Below are positions 36,101-47,625 of a stretch of DNA of 64,000 nt, one piece after another (the first letter of the stretch is position 1; the number at the start of each line of letters is the position of its first letter). This stretch comes from Sarcocystis neurona (lineage: Eukaryota; Apicomplexa; Conoidasida; Eucoccidiorida; Sarcocystidae), in NCBI GenBank assembly GCA_000727475.1, contig KL647303.1, forward strand, positions 834,408-898,407, given 5' to 3'. The notes beneath the pieces were generated by a model. It was not told where the DNA came from. It searched no databases and worked only from the letters and a program-made list of their open reading frames with translations. A program made the position numbers and the translations under genes.

Positions 36101-39100
36101 AGCGCGTTCCTGCTTCAAGCGACTACAAGGCCAAAGGAGCAGAAAATTCGGGAACACTCCGATTTCGAAACTGCCGCTGGTGAACGTGCGACAGATCGAA
36201 GTTTAGCAGAAGCAGTCGGACACAAAGATGCCGACATCGGTAGACCGCCGCCGGCCACGCCCCCGACCGGAAAGAGCAGCAGGAGTGTGGGCATCTACGG
36301 CGGAAGCAACAGAACGGAGAGCAAGAAAGGCAGAAAGGGGAGCTTTAGCAGAAGCGCAGGTAGCACCAGCGCCAGCAGCGATGGAGGAAGCAGCGGTCAA
36401 GATAGCAGCAGCTACAGCATTGAAACAAGGGCCACCAGTAACAGTAGGAGTAATGATGAGAGTGACAACAGCCGGAAGAAAAGGCGGGGTGGAAATACGT
36501 TTCCTCTGTGGGGAGACACGTGGTACCCCGAAGTACGGGAGGACGCAACAGTAGAAGAAGAGCAACTGAAAGAGACAGTTTCCAAGAACTCGGCCGCGTG
36601 GAGGAAAAGAAGAAATTTTCACAGGTCCAGGCGCGCGCCCCTTCAGTTGCGCATGCAGCCAGACGAGGGTCCTCGAATAATACGTCCTCTAGTGAGTGCA
36701 CCACTGGGAAATCGAATGTCTCAGTAATGGAAAATCAGACACAACGGAGCTTTTCTCGCTCTAGCGTCATCCTTTCTCCACCCACAGGGAGTGTCTCACG
36801 GCTTGCCTGCATTCGAAGACATAGCAGCACACATGGAGGCGTCAGGATACGCTTCACCTGAAGAAGAACACTTCTTCAGGACAGGACACGCTTCACCTGA
36901 AGAAGAACACTTACGAAGCTGTACATTTGTTTATAACGCGAGAATATATATATGTATATGTATATACATGTCTGACTACGAGGGCAACGAGAGAAGGCCG
37001 GTGCGCACTTGACAGAGGCACTTCAGATACACCCTTCCGCAGGCACTGCAAGATCTGTTCATGCCAAGCACGTTCTCGACGACCCTGAGATGTGCACAGC
37101 GTAGAGCACCTGTGCTTTGTTCGGTGTGGGGTGGTTACGCTGTTTCCAAATTTCGTGAGCTTAACGGCTTCCGCAGAAGTCTCATCGTTGCATTGCACAT
37201 GTGTAGAGAGACTGTTAAGGTACTCCTACCGCTGTCTATAGCCTTCTTAGGTATGAGTGCACACACAAGCGCAGCCGAGATGTTACTACTGTAGCGGGTA
37301 GCCTGCTTAGGTATGAGTGTACACACAGGCGTACACTAAATGCTCGTACCGGCTTGCGTGGCGTGTACGCATAAGCCACCAACGTACGCGGTCGCAGAAG
37401 GCCTGTATGAACGTACGCATGACCACATATGGCGGTGTGTGTCTGCATATTCCCCACTGTGGCACTGGACAGGTAATATGTAAACTCCGCTTATTCCCGA
37501 AACGGCGGAGATTTATTGCCGCAGAAGTATTCGACTTGCCCACTTCCGTCCAGGGTCGAGGTGATCTCACGTGATTTAAGAACTTCTGCACACGTGCGAA
37601 CAATGTATTCGACTGTAGTTCCTCTGTATTACATGCAGCTTTTCTGTCTATTCTTCATAGTGCTGCTGTACCGTTCGTCTTTATCATCCGCCGTTATGCA
37701 TGTGTATCAAGTGACCACGCGTGCACACACGTATGCATTTCCACGCGTACATAGGCTCCCAGGCAGATATATATATATATATATGTATATGCGTACACAG
37801 TGATTTGCACCCGTAAATACACGTATCTACGCATAGGTGCATACAGGTAGGCATACATACAGATATCTAAATATACCGGTGTATCACGTGTACGGAGATA
37901 AATAAGTGTACACCCGTATATCTGTGTACCCACAACTATATAGGTGTACCCAGAAGTATATACATACATATATAGATACATACATACATACATACACAAA
38001 TGCATATGTGTGTATGTGTTTACGACATACAAACATACCTGTGCATCTATATAAATATACGTACCTGTGTATACACGTATATATATGTGCTTATATATAT
38101 GTGGACGGATAGATATTCTTTTGAAGAGGAATGTGCCAGCAGCTTCCGCTTGCAGTTGTGTTAGTTTTTTAGTCCTGCTGATTCTGTCGGTGGTGCTGGG
38201 TGCTCACGTCTTTGCATAGACGCGCAAGATCCTGACAATAGCTGAACAGATTTTTTCAGAGTCCTGCTGTTTTCAGAAGTGTGACTCTCTTCCCGTCGTA
38301 TCCTTTTCATGGGGGCGTGCGTGAAGGAAGTATTTACAGAGAGAAAAAGTGTAAGGGAGAAGGACATATATAATGAGGGCAGTGACATTTGCTGTTTACT
38401 GCAGATTTGTGCTTGCAGTATTTGCTCTCAGCCGCGCTTCTTTAGACGCATCACTTTCGTGTTGACTTTTACTGCTAGCATTCATTGCGTAGACGATTTT
38501 GAGCATGTGTGTTCGTATATGCACGCGTACGTAGTAGATGTAGAGAAGAGCGAGCAATCTAACACAGGCTTAACCTCTCGCGTTCGTACTTTTGTGAACT
38601 GTAGTTAGTGAACACGAAGGAAATCGAATGTTGATGGTGTCTCGTACTACATTGTGTCAGTTTTTACTGTTCGAGACGTTCACGTAGGTACGTGGTAGTT
38701 AGTCCATCCGCCTGTACCCACACTTAGGGACGTCTACCCCTACACGTATACTTTGTGATACGGTGAAGTTGTTTTGATAGATGGGGTCGAAGCGCCGCAG
38801 GTGCTTCTGAAGCAACACCTTGCAGTGTTAGCGTTTGACACTACCAACTTTTTCGATATGGCAGTTCACCCGCCCTGTCTCATATCGAGAGAAGCTGGGA
38901 GAAAAGCAAATTCTTCTGGAGGTGCTGTGAAGGCGAGCAATAACGATTTGGTTGTTTAAGATGACGTATAAAGCAGACAAAGAGACAGCCAAGACAAAAA
39001 ATCTTCTGCTTTAGGTGCGAAGTACTCGAAGCGTTGTTTCCCACATCATATCGCCACACCGCGTTTCTTTTGTAATCCCCAGCTCTGTTTTCCTTTGTGG

Positions 39101-39661
39101 TGTGTGCGCCTGCGCTTCGTGTTACTTTTGTCTCCTTGCGTTTATTCGTTTACACATGTTGTTGGAGTACGGTAGACAGGTGATGCGCGCGGGTGTCTTT
39201 TTGCCACGTAGGTAAGTAGATACATGGAAACGTGTACACACACGTACGTGTGACGTTGTGTCGTCGTCTGTGCATTTGTTTGACAGGCTCTAGTGCAAGC
39301 GCGTTCGAGAGGGATTTTCGACACGCTGCAAAGTCTATTCGGGAACGGGATGGATATTTCAAACCCGCAGAATTTTGACGGCGGGAACCAGGGCTCTTTC
39401 TTCAATTTCATGTACCCGTCTGACACAGACTACCCGTGGGCATGCGTATGTGATGAAAATCAATGGAAACGCTGGGAAAATAAGGAAATAGAAGCTGTGC
39501 CCTGTAGGAACCAGGTCGACACTTCTGCACAGGGCATCACCGCCGCATGCAATCCCCTTAACCACCAGATGAACGCAGCGTCACCATCGATGCCGCATGC
39601 CAATGCTATCATCCTCGGACTTCTCTCTGCGGCTACCGTCGTCGTCTCCTCAGCGGTCTAG
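29813..39661 (+). CDS. Hypothetical secreted or surface protein, multi-exon (internal structure partly unresolved)
   Basis: Exons 29813-30197, 32027-33538, 35772-36691 and 36788-36920 join in matching phases with good GT-AG sites. At least one further exon must lie between 36921 and 39286. The last exon (39287-39661) is assigned by strand, frame and position only. The start has a strong context (GAGCCATGA). The N-terminal exon ends in a hydrophobic segment at about residues 112-127 (CLAVAWAVVFFTLL), as in recessed signal-anchor proteins. The middle is Ala/Thr/Pro-rich, then charged and helical, with poly-Ser tracts and a 13-residue tandem repeat. The last exon is Cys/Trp-containing and ends in a hydrophobic tail like a GPI-anchor signal. 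I recognise no family. A surface or secretory-organelle protein is an inference from the ends only. Two neighbouring genes instead of one is also possible. Confidence 0.45.
31896..31995 (+). CDS. Alternative first exon with signal peptide
   Basis: An ATG frame encoding MIVFFGFLLCCFLSSCCNAD, a convincing cleavable signal peptide, that would join in phase to the exon at 32027. The implied intron (31996-32026, GTGTAT to ctgcag) is only 31 bases, which is very short. The pyrimidine-rich cctcgtctcctttcag just upstream could make this an internal exon instead. It is offered as an alternative to the 29813 start. Confidence 0.3.
32027..33538 (+). CDS. Ala-rich and helical central exon
   Basis: 504 codons from a textbook acceptor (gctttttttgtctgcag) to CAG|GTATGC. 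The first third is Ala/Thr/Pro/Val-rich. The last third is charged and probably coiled or helical (QKKALEEEAQAARDAASK; FVEKVSELRRIAARKCL). The reading frame is open throughout, and the two Cys near the end (KCLAGEEDACE) are the only ones in the region. Minus-strand frames opposite are shadows of the Ala-rich repeats. Confidence 0.6.
33539..35771 (+). other. Intron with TA and CA microsatellites
   Basis: It runs from GTATGC to a pyrimidine-rich cccttccccgtcag. It contains a TA tract at 35567-35590 and many palindromic TA/ACGT words. No coding potential was seen. Confidence 0.6.
35772..36691 (+). CDS. Exon with Ser/Lys-rich disordered sequence
   Basis: It starts SEAPTITRF after the phase-1 junction and is hydrophilic throughout, with a Ser/Gly/Asn tract in the middle and a more ordered-looking end (NTFPLWGDTWYPEV; GPRIIRPL). 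The donor is CTA|GTGAGT in phase 0. The frame stays open to a stop at 36727, but the next exon fits only the GTGAGT site. Confidence 0.55.
36788..36920 (+). CDS. Short exon with a 13-residue tandem repeat
   Basis: It follows a 96-base intron ending tctccacccacag. It encodes GVSHGLPAFEDIAAHMEAS, then two copies of the unit containing ASPEEEH. The donor is set at GTACAT (phase 1), where the sequence turns AT-rich; the 3' boundary is uncertain, and a GTTTAT site at about 36930 is possible. The following exon is not resolved. Confidence 0.45.
36849..36912 (+). repeat. 39-bp tandem repeat inside an exon
   Basis: The 25-base string acgcttcacctgaagaagaacactt (quoted as positions 36849-36873) recurs exactly at 36888-36912. 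The 39-base period keeps the reading frame and yields a repeated ASPEEEH peptide. Confidence 0.9.
36921..39286 (+). other. Introns and unresolved exons
   Basis: It contains a TA microsatellite near 37770, a 60-bp tandem duplication at 37241-37331, and candidate exon-like frames that I could not chain with confidence. These are 37043 onward (after cccttccgcag; LQDLFMPSTFSTTLR), about 38801-38958 (after cgccgcag; HLAVLAFDTTNFFDMAVH) and about 39072-39209 (Cys/Leu-rich, ending at CGTAG|GTAAGT). Confidence 0.4.
37241..37331. repeat. 60-bp period tandem duplication
   Basis: gcct-cttaggtatgagtg-acacaca-gcg occurs at 37241-37271 and again at 37301-37331 with three single-base differences, and partial similarity extends left of each copy. 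It is probably intronic. Confidence 0.8.
39287..39661 (+). CDS. Last exon with Cys/Trp motif and GPI-like tail
   Basis: 124 codons plus TAG after acceptor tttgacag. There is no ATG before residue 22, so it must be an internal or terminal exon. The sequence has a compact Trp/Cys cluster (YPWACVCDENQWKRWENK, later VPC and AAC). It ends with small residues followed by the hydrophobic tail AIILGLLSAATVVVSSAV at the very C terminus, the layout of a GPI-anchor signal. Coccidian surface antigens often end this way, but I do not recognise the family. Confidence 0.5.
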   Translation, partial: ALVQARSRGIFDTLQSLFGNGMDISNPQNFDGGNQGSFFNFMYPSDTDYPWACVCDENQWKRWENKEIEAVPCRNQVDTSAQGITAACNPLNHQMNAASPSMPHANAIILGLLSAATVVVSSAV

Positions 39662-42600
39662 TGACTTTCGACTTGAGATGACTCGCAAAGTGGGCCATCA
39701 CGAGAGCGGTACAAGGGGGACCACATGTGGTAGTTTGAAAGTCGAACGAGAAAACGTGAAGACGTGGAAGTGACGAATGTACCAGTGCAGCGTACTAATT
39801 TGTAGCTGTGACGCCTGATTATTAAACACGAGAAGCGGGAAAAGGAAGACGCCGGGCCCTTCCACGTTAGCGTGTTAGCAACGAGCGAGAAGAGAGAGAT
39901 AGCACGTGCCAGTCTCAAACGCATGCTGGGACGAAGGCGAAGAAATGTGGCGACCAGCGGGAGAGGAACGATGATGTATAACGACAAACTCGAAGAGAAA
40001 TATTTGCAGTTGAAGGATGTCAGTAGTGAGACGCGACTTCATACAGGAGAGACGGAGGATGTCGAAAGACCAGTGACCTTCGTGTAAGAAAGCATGTGAA
40101 TACGTCGCTGTTGTGCGGCAGCGCACAGAGGAATTAAACAATATTGTTTTCGGGAGCGTGTGAAGACGTCAGTGTGCGCAGTTGATGAGTGGATACTCAT
40201 CAGCCACCACGAGCACAGAACCAAGCAATACCGTAAAATGCTGCCTGCACAAGGTATGTGTACGTGCGTAACTTGCTGGATCGTCGTCGGTGCTGCGGCA
40301 AAAAACTGTACGTCGGATACCAAGGTCTGCGTGTGTGCACACACGGTTAGGGAACAGATAGGAAGGATACAGGACCAGCTACGAACTGTACACGCACAGG
40401 TGCACACACGAGTGCAAAACGTGTGTATAGAATTCAGCGTCCATCGACAGAATACTTTGACTCTCACACATTTGTGTGTACAGGTATGTACTTCTCTTTC
40501 TCTGTGCAACGTACAGATGTGTATGACAAGACAGTACCTCGCGCAACTCATTTGACGGACCGTAGACTTCGCCCGTCGGCGTGTATGTGCACATGTGCGT
40601 TCTCACTTTGGAATGACATGCACGGCTACAGCGCCCGCACGCGCAGAGGGGAGGGTCTGTTTGGCACGATGTGTATAGGACGTAATACACTGTTCCGCAA
40701 GTTCGGATCCTCGGCCCGGTACTGTGCAGGAAGAAATTGTGGTATTCTGCAATTGACTACGCAAAGAGGCATCCATTTTCGGTTATACGTTGGCGTAGCA
40801 TTCTCATTTTTCTTCGGTAGGGGAGCTCAAACGTTTACGATTCTGAGTGCTTTTGGCCGGGCTCTATTTTTTATTTCCTTGATTTGACAAACAAAACGCT
40901 TGCCTACTTGACTCATACTTCCTCTCAACACCCTGTTGGTAAACTGTCATGCTCTGTGGGAAGACCTTGAATATTTTTGACAGGATGAGCGAAGACATGC
41001 CTTCGTCCAAGTCTGCAACGGCCGCCTGATCAAGCCGGCCTTGTCTGCCTGCTTCTGTCGTTCTTTGTACTCGCGTTACAACAGATACCGCGAAATGGTG
41101 GGTACAATACATGTAGCAGGAGTGCGTCGTACTATCGCCATTCTTTATGTCCTTGTTGCGCGTAGCATCCGTGTTACGACGCATACCACAGAACTCCACA
41201 ACTTTGTCGTACGTCTGCAATTAGTTACAGCTTCGCCCTCCCTATTGTTCCTGTCGAGTTGACACCGCGTATGTCTAGTGCACGTGGCGTTGGCAGCGAT
41301 TGTGTCATCATTCTTGTTAGCCCAGATACACACCCCCTTGCAGGAATGATGCAACAACTTACGCGATGCGTCATGAGGTTCTCCCGTCGTAGCCACGTCT
41401 TCCTATACCTTGTGTAAGTGTAGAAATCCGGGCAACTAGGCTATCACACAAGGTGACTTCCAGGGCGCATCTGTATAATTCCTTCCACTGGGCGTATCAA
41501 CGTGCCTGATTGGGTAACCTGGTGCCAGATGCACCTGGTACGAGGCACATCTCCATTTGGATCATAGTTACTTGCACGACATCTTGAAATGAAGGTGCAG
41601 CACCCGCAAAAATTGTTCCAGAAAAAGCAGCCACGGTGTTGCTAATTTACTGCAGAAGCATCTTTTGTGACAGTGAAAATTGGAGATTTAAGAGCAATGC
41701 ACTACGCAGCTTAGGTCATATTTCTATTGGACCTGCGAGGCTGCTTCTTTCCAATATTTTTTGTCAGGAGCGCTCTCCAGTGCGAGTCTCCCGACGGGGT
41801 ATATCGAAAACTCATACCGCCGCTCATTCTTCAGCTGCTAATGCACCTGTCAGTTGTGGTTCTATATGTACGTACAGAGAGGAAAACTCGGACGTAAACG
41901 GACAGTAGCGCAAGCTGTAAACCAGCTAACCACACAATCGTGCGTAGAATTGCGTGGAACTTAGGTCAAGGAGCGCGTTTTCGAACCAGAATGAAACACA
42001 GTACTTCCTGCCGCGGAGCGCCGGGGCACGGCGCCACGTCGAAGGTGGACTTCCACCAACTCAACTACAAGTTAGAACTATGCAAATTAAATCACGCTGC
42101 TGCTTTCAGCAGACGTAAATTACTGTTCAACGCGGAGCCCACGGTGAGTTGGGCACAGCCGACCTTCTACTACTTCGAGTCATAAAACAGAAGTTGTTCT
42201 CGCACACGAGAGTTGTATGTTTCACACGTAGTAGTAACACAACGTCGCATGTCATCGAAGATGTCTCACCTTCGATTACTTTTCATAAGCATTACTGCTC
42301 ACAGCTATGCGGAGAAACAAGGATCGCGTACACTGCAACAGGATATACAGACTTTTACAGAAATGAAACTCCATTTGCAGAACGAACCTATAGCAACCTC
42401 TGCCGTATCCTCACCCTTCAGAAGAGTCGGAAATTGATAACGAAACAGAAGTCTTAGAATCGTACATGTTAGCCTGATCGACGTTACGATACCGTCATTT
42501 CCTGCAACGGGCCGTGACGTACAGTCGCTCAGTTTATATATATATATATGTATATACATGCGTGCAAGTCGGAGATAGGCGAGGACACACACGGAGACAC

Positions 42601-45600
42601 AGATACACAACTACACTAAATGTAGACAGCTCCTGGTTGTGTTCAGTTCTACAGAACCGCACTACCGCATGATGTCGTGCCTGTGTGTCGGGCCTGCATA
42701 GGAAGGCCATTCGGTCGTGCGTCACACACCCGTTCGGGTGATGGGTAAGGGGTATGAGCAGGTTTGCACAGTAATGGATTAGTCAGACCGAAGTGGCGAT
42801 CAGACGTGTCTCCTCAATGGAAAAAAACTCAGCGGCGTTCTTATCGGCTGAGAACCAGTAAGACCAAAACTACTTCTGTGTGACTTTAACATGATTCCCC
42901 GCTTAATCAGCAATCTTTTCATCAGCCCTTGTGTACGCGTACCTTATGAAGAAGCTGTAAGCACATTTCTATAAACACTTATGCATACAACGTTAATTCG
43001 GTCCTGTTCGAAATCGTAGACTAGTGAATTTACACACTAGACCTCCCAAAACAGTGAGTGCTGCGATGCGAACTGCAGCCAACATTCTGCCAAACTGATA
43101 AATCGGTGCTTGCGACGACTCTGTACGCAATGACAAATTCATGTGTTCAATGCGAAATTACATTTTTTTCGAGAACGTGTCTGACACTGCATACACCACG
43201 GGCTGAATCACTGCAAAAGACGGCGCAATGGACATGCATGCATTCTGATGACTGTGTGCGTGTGTTTCACGCACAATACTTAGTAGTACGTCCGTGAGTC
43301 CACGACCAACACGACGGCCTGACGTTTCATCGCCGTTTTCCAGCATAAACATTTTTCGCGTCACTTCCACAAGTGATCACGTTCTCTATGTTACACCACC
43401 GTCAATGCAGAGTTCTCACAATCACCGGGGCCGCTGTGAGCTACGGTGACTGCTCAGACGCTACTTCACAGTGAGAAAAACCCGAAGTTGAGCCACACGG
43501 TTACATATGCACAGACACCTATGTGCACATCACGTATGCATTATTCACCTCCAAGACTAACCATCAACCAAACTGCAGAGAATTAGGAAGCTGGCAGGCA
43601 CACGGACGTTTCCAGGATGTCGTGCATACAAGCAGGCTAAGATACACGGAATCCCGTCCATCAAAACCCCGGATAAACTGGAACCGGCTAGGCACACTAT
43701 GGAATGTTTTACCACGTAAAGATTTGAGTTCCCCCAGCGTACGGGAGGAAAATTCGCGCAAAACCCTCTGCACTGAAGGCAGATACCACCGCGAAAGCAT
43801 ACCCCATTTCGCGAACACCAGTATGACGAGGGTGGCCGCACTCACTTTGCAGTTCACAGACGTACACACGTGTACACGCTCTTGCGCACGTCCATTCCTT
43901 TGCAAGCACGGCTCCTGCTCGGCAAATGTCAGACAGACACCCGCCACACATGGAAGACAAGCCAGTCAAGGACGGTTGTACTATCATTGTCCACGTCTTC
44001 GACACCCTACATCTACTCGCCTCCTTTCGACTGTAAACGAATTCTCAGCGTTCTGCCACAAACTCACCAGCTCACCAACACAGCGTACTCCCCCTCCAAG
44101 TGCGCGGACGCACGAGTTACGCATACACTGTTGACTGCTGTACACGGGTTTACGCTTATGTCAGTACGTCCACCTCTCTCCGCGTACGCGCGTGTCTTCG
44201 CGTTGAATACACAAGCGTAATAAAGACACGTGCATTGTTTCTACACCGTACACACAAGTCAATCTCCCGCAGCTGCAGATTTACACAAACTTAATTTCTT
44301 ATGCGGGATTAAAAATAAAAGAAATAGTGGGAACTTCTCACACACGCGAAAGCTGCTCAAGCGGACGCGAGGCCAACCCAATACTACTCCACGTCTCACG
44401 AAAACTTCAATTACACCTTGGCGCAGGCGGCGGACAGAAACGCACATAGCCCACAGGTCTGCTAACAGTGAACACCATGACTGTTCGCTGCTGCCCGTTT
44501 TACAAAGCCGTTTGCTACAGTCAGTCCTCACCAATCGATAATCCGGTGAAAAAAACGACATAACTCGAGGCTCTTCGAATGCACATGTGATTGGGCACCA
44601 AGCTCAGGATGGCCAGATAGAAACCCCGACACCGAAAACGAAAAGCACATATGCAATATAGACGGTTCACCACCACTAAGTTGTTCTCTCCCACCCAAAT
44701 CCCGTGTGTCCACGTCACTGCGTAGCTCTCGCTACTACTTCACATATTCTTCCTGTATTCCTGCCCTCCTCCTCCACCACCACCGCTCCAGCTGATAGCG
44801 TGGGTTTCCACTCACCATGCAACGGCAGAAGCGCTACAAGATGTTTTCATCCCGCGTCGTAGCTGAATTCAGCTAGCGAGTTGAGCATGCACTACAGTGT
44901 ACGGCGAATCACACACGTAAAACACGAAGCGGGATCATATCGAAAAGTAGCAGAAACTTTTCTGTACCGCTACTCAGTGCTACTTGCGACCGCAGAAACC
45001 TACACGCCTGTGGAGAAAAATGTTCACCGATGTGCAGATCTGCAGGTCTTCACTTCATTTCTAGAGAACGGAAGCCACCCAGCATCAGCGACCGTGTTAC
45101 AAAGTAACACGAACACGGATTATCGTCGGACCTGAAACTTAAACTTTGCAGATACACGCTACGCCTCCTCCTGCTACGGCTTTGCACGCATGCCCGCACA
45201 GTTTCACCAGATAAAGAATACGCACGTAGCTTAGAACGAATGCTATACGCAATAAATTCCGAGCTCGTCCTCCGTCCCACAAGACACTGTCAGAGAAACG
45301 GTAGCGGCAGTGGCGTCAGCCCGGCGTCGCCACATACAACGAGCACCTACCTACCGTATTTGTCAAACCACATGCAACAGCAGTACATGCTGTCTGCACA
45401 TGGCAGCGGCTGACCTCTTGCTTTCGCTTCTTTCACAATCCACTCTGAAGGGCGCAACACAACATTCGCAAATCGCGTCAGCCCCCCACAACGCCTACCT
45501 AGTGGGGAAGACCGCTGTGTGCATGCTCAATGGCATGTCCACCTGTCAGTAACCAAAGCCAGTGTATATGTAGGTAGAATAAACGCACAGGTTAGGTGAG

Positions 45601-47625
45601 TATATATATATACACACTCACACCCGCACACACACGTCTGCATACGCACAAGTAATGCACACGTGCGGATGCGCAGTTTGCGTGCACATTTCATCACGTA
45701 CACATGCACGGATTAGCACACAGCTGAGTACACCCGCATATGTCCATCTGCGTCATCGTTAGCGGCTCGATAGCGGTCTTTCGCGCCTCCGACGAGCAAG
45801 AAATCAACGAGACTGATCACCAGGACCACGTCGCAAAAACCCGACTTTCGTCCAGGGAAGGATATAAACCATGCACTGAGTAACAGTTCAGTCACGCCAC
45901 TCGCATTTTCCGCATCACAAAGCCGTCGACGCGCTTTGGCGCTCGCTGGAGCTTCAAGTACGGATCCACCAGCGCTCTCCACTGCCGTTTCAGTACAGTA
46001 CGTACAACGCATACGTGAAAACTGCCACGCAATCGAGCATCCGTTGTCAAGAAGGAAGAGGACAAGGATTCGCACGCTGTCCTTGTGTTAAAAGTAGTCG
46101 TCGCACCTTTCCGTCGTTCACCTTTTTGTAAGCGAAGAACGCACTCTCTTGAGCGAGGGGCTCCGAGGGTCACCCATTCGCTCGTCCTGTTCATTCTCCT
46201 CCTCACGGCTGCGCGCCCAATACACGTGCGGCGAGGCCGCCCGCAAGAAGACCTGTCATTCGCGTGCTCCTACACAGCTGGTGTATTCTTGGTTCGGTCT
46301 TCATAATACTGAAGAAACTTCTAATAAGGAGTGAACTGACTCCACCAGTTTCCACGGAAGATATCGTTACTGCAGCTATAATCTACAATTACCTGCGATG
46401 CACACAATCGTATATCATCGGGAGTTACCAACGCACGTTCGCGCACACATGCGTTCTACGCACACTGCAGCGCACTACCACAACAGAAGTCGAGTGTTCC
46501 TGTTGCGGAGCCACCCCCTCAGCTCTGGGGCACTACCTCTCACGCGCAGAAAAAGAAAATACACGCACCTACTATTTTTGTCCCTACACAGCGAAACACA
46601 CTACTAGTGTACGCATGTGCAGGGGAAAACACTGGAAACCTTTTGTCACGTGAAGAACAGACACATCTCGACACGTTTGCGACCTTTTTACACATACAGT
46701 GCGATTGTGCACTGCTCCGCTTGTGCGTCTATGTGCCGACAACCTTCACACTACCCTGGGCTTTCCGGCGGCCCATTGTCACACAGCCCCGCGAAGACAT
46801 GCGTCCTCCTGTGTGAGACACCTCCAAGCGAACCGCACCAACGTACGGGTATACTGTCAAACATGCGTCTTCACTAGTGTATGTCCATCCATTTGTCACC
46901 TCTAGTATACATATCTTCCAACGGGTAGCCGGCCGACGAGGTGCTGCGCGTGACACCAGCGCACCTTCGCAATACCAGCACGGGGAATTCGTAAAAAAAC
47001 ATTCCTTCTGAGGACGAGACCCCTCCTCCGCACCCTTCCTGGGAAAGGACGAAGTTGACACCTACTACGACGCACCAAAATTAAGTGGTGGGTGCCTTCC
47101 TCTCCGCCTGCAGCCCCACCTGTTTGCTTCCCTGATTCCATCACAAGTTTTCATCCTCTGCCTCAACCCAAGTCAGCGGTCACCGTCGCCTTCCTTCTTC
47201 ACCTCCGTATGGGAGCTCACATGCCAATAGTCGAAGCTCCCGTTAAAGTATCTCTTTCCACTTACAAACTATTAGTCTCCGTCTTCAACTCGACTTCATC
47301 TGAATCAACAGTGTGTGCGAAATCGATCAACCTGTTCCCCCCAGTGACGGTGGAGACCAACCTAATCTCTCAAAGAGAAACCACGCCTGTCAGAATTCTC
47401 TGCAGGCCCCTCCTTTTCCCTCCTGCTGTCAAGACGGCAGGGCACATCACTCATACCGACACTGGCGCTCTATTGTCCTCTTTAGTATACATCCACCCAT
47501 CTGCAGGCAGACACGTGTGTTTGTATGTACATGTGTATCTACACATATGTACGCGTGTAAGTATGTGTGTGTGTGCGACCCACTGCACGGATAATTCGGA
47601 CAACGTGCACAGGCGACGCAGTGTG
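39662..47625. other. Gene-poor region without supported genes
   Basis: Eight kilobases with only short ORFs on both strands. Microsatellites are scarcer than elsewhere (one TA tract at 42537-42549). The longest ATG frame (plus, 43523-44134, 203 codons) has no domain-like features. An exact TGCATGCA octamer lies at 43235-43242. The part next to 47.6 kb should include the 3' untranslated region of the RRM gene. Confidence 0.45.

Noticed and set aside
43523..44134. 203-codon plus-strand ORF
   Set aside because: No domain, no signal peptide and no splice partner; overlapping frames of similar length exist on the other strand.
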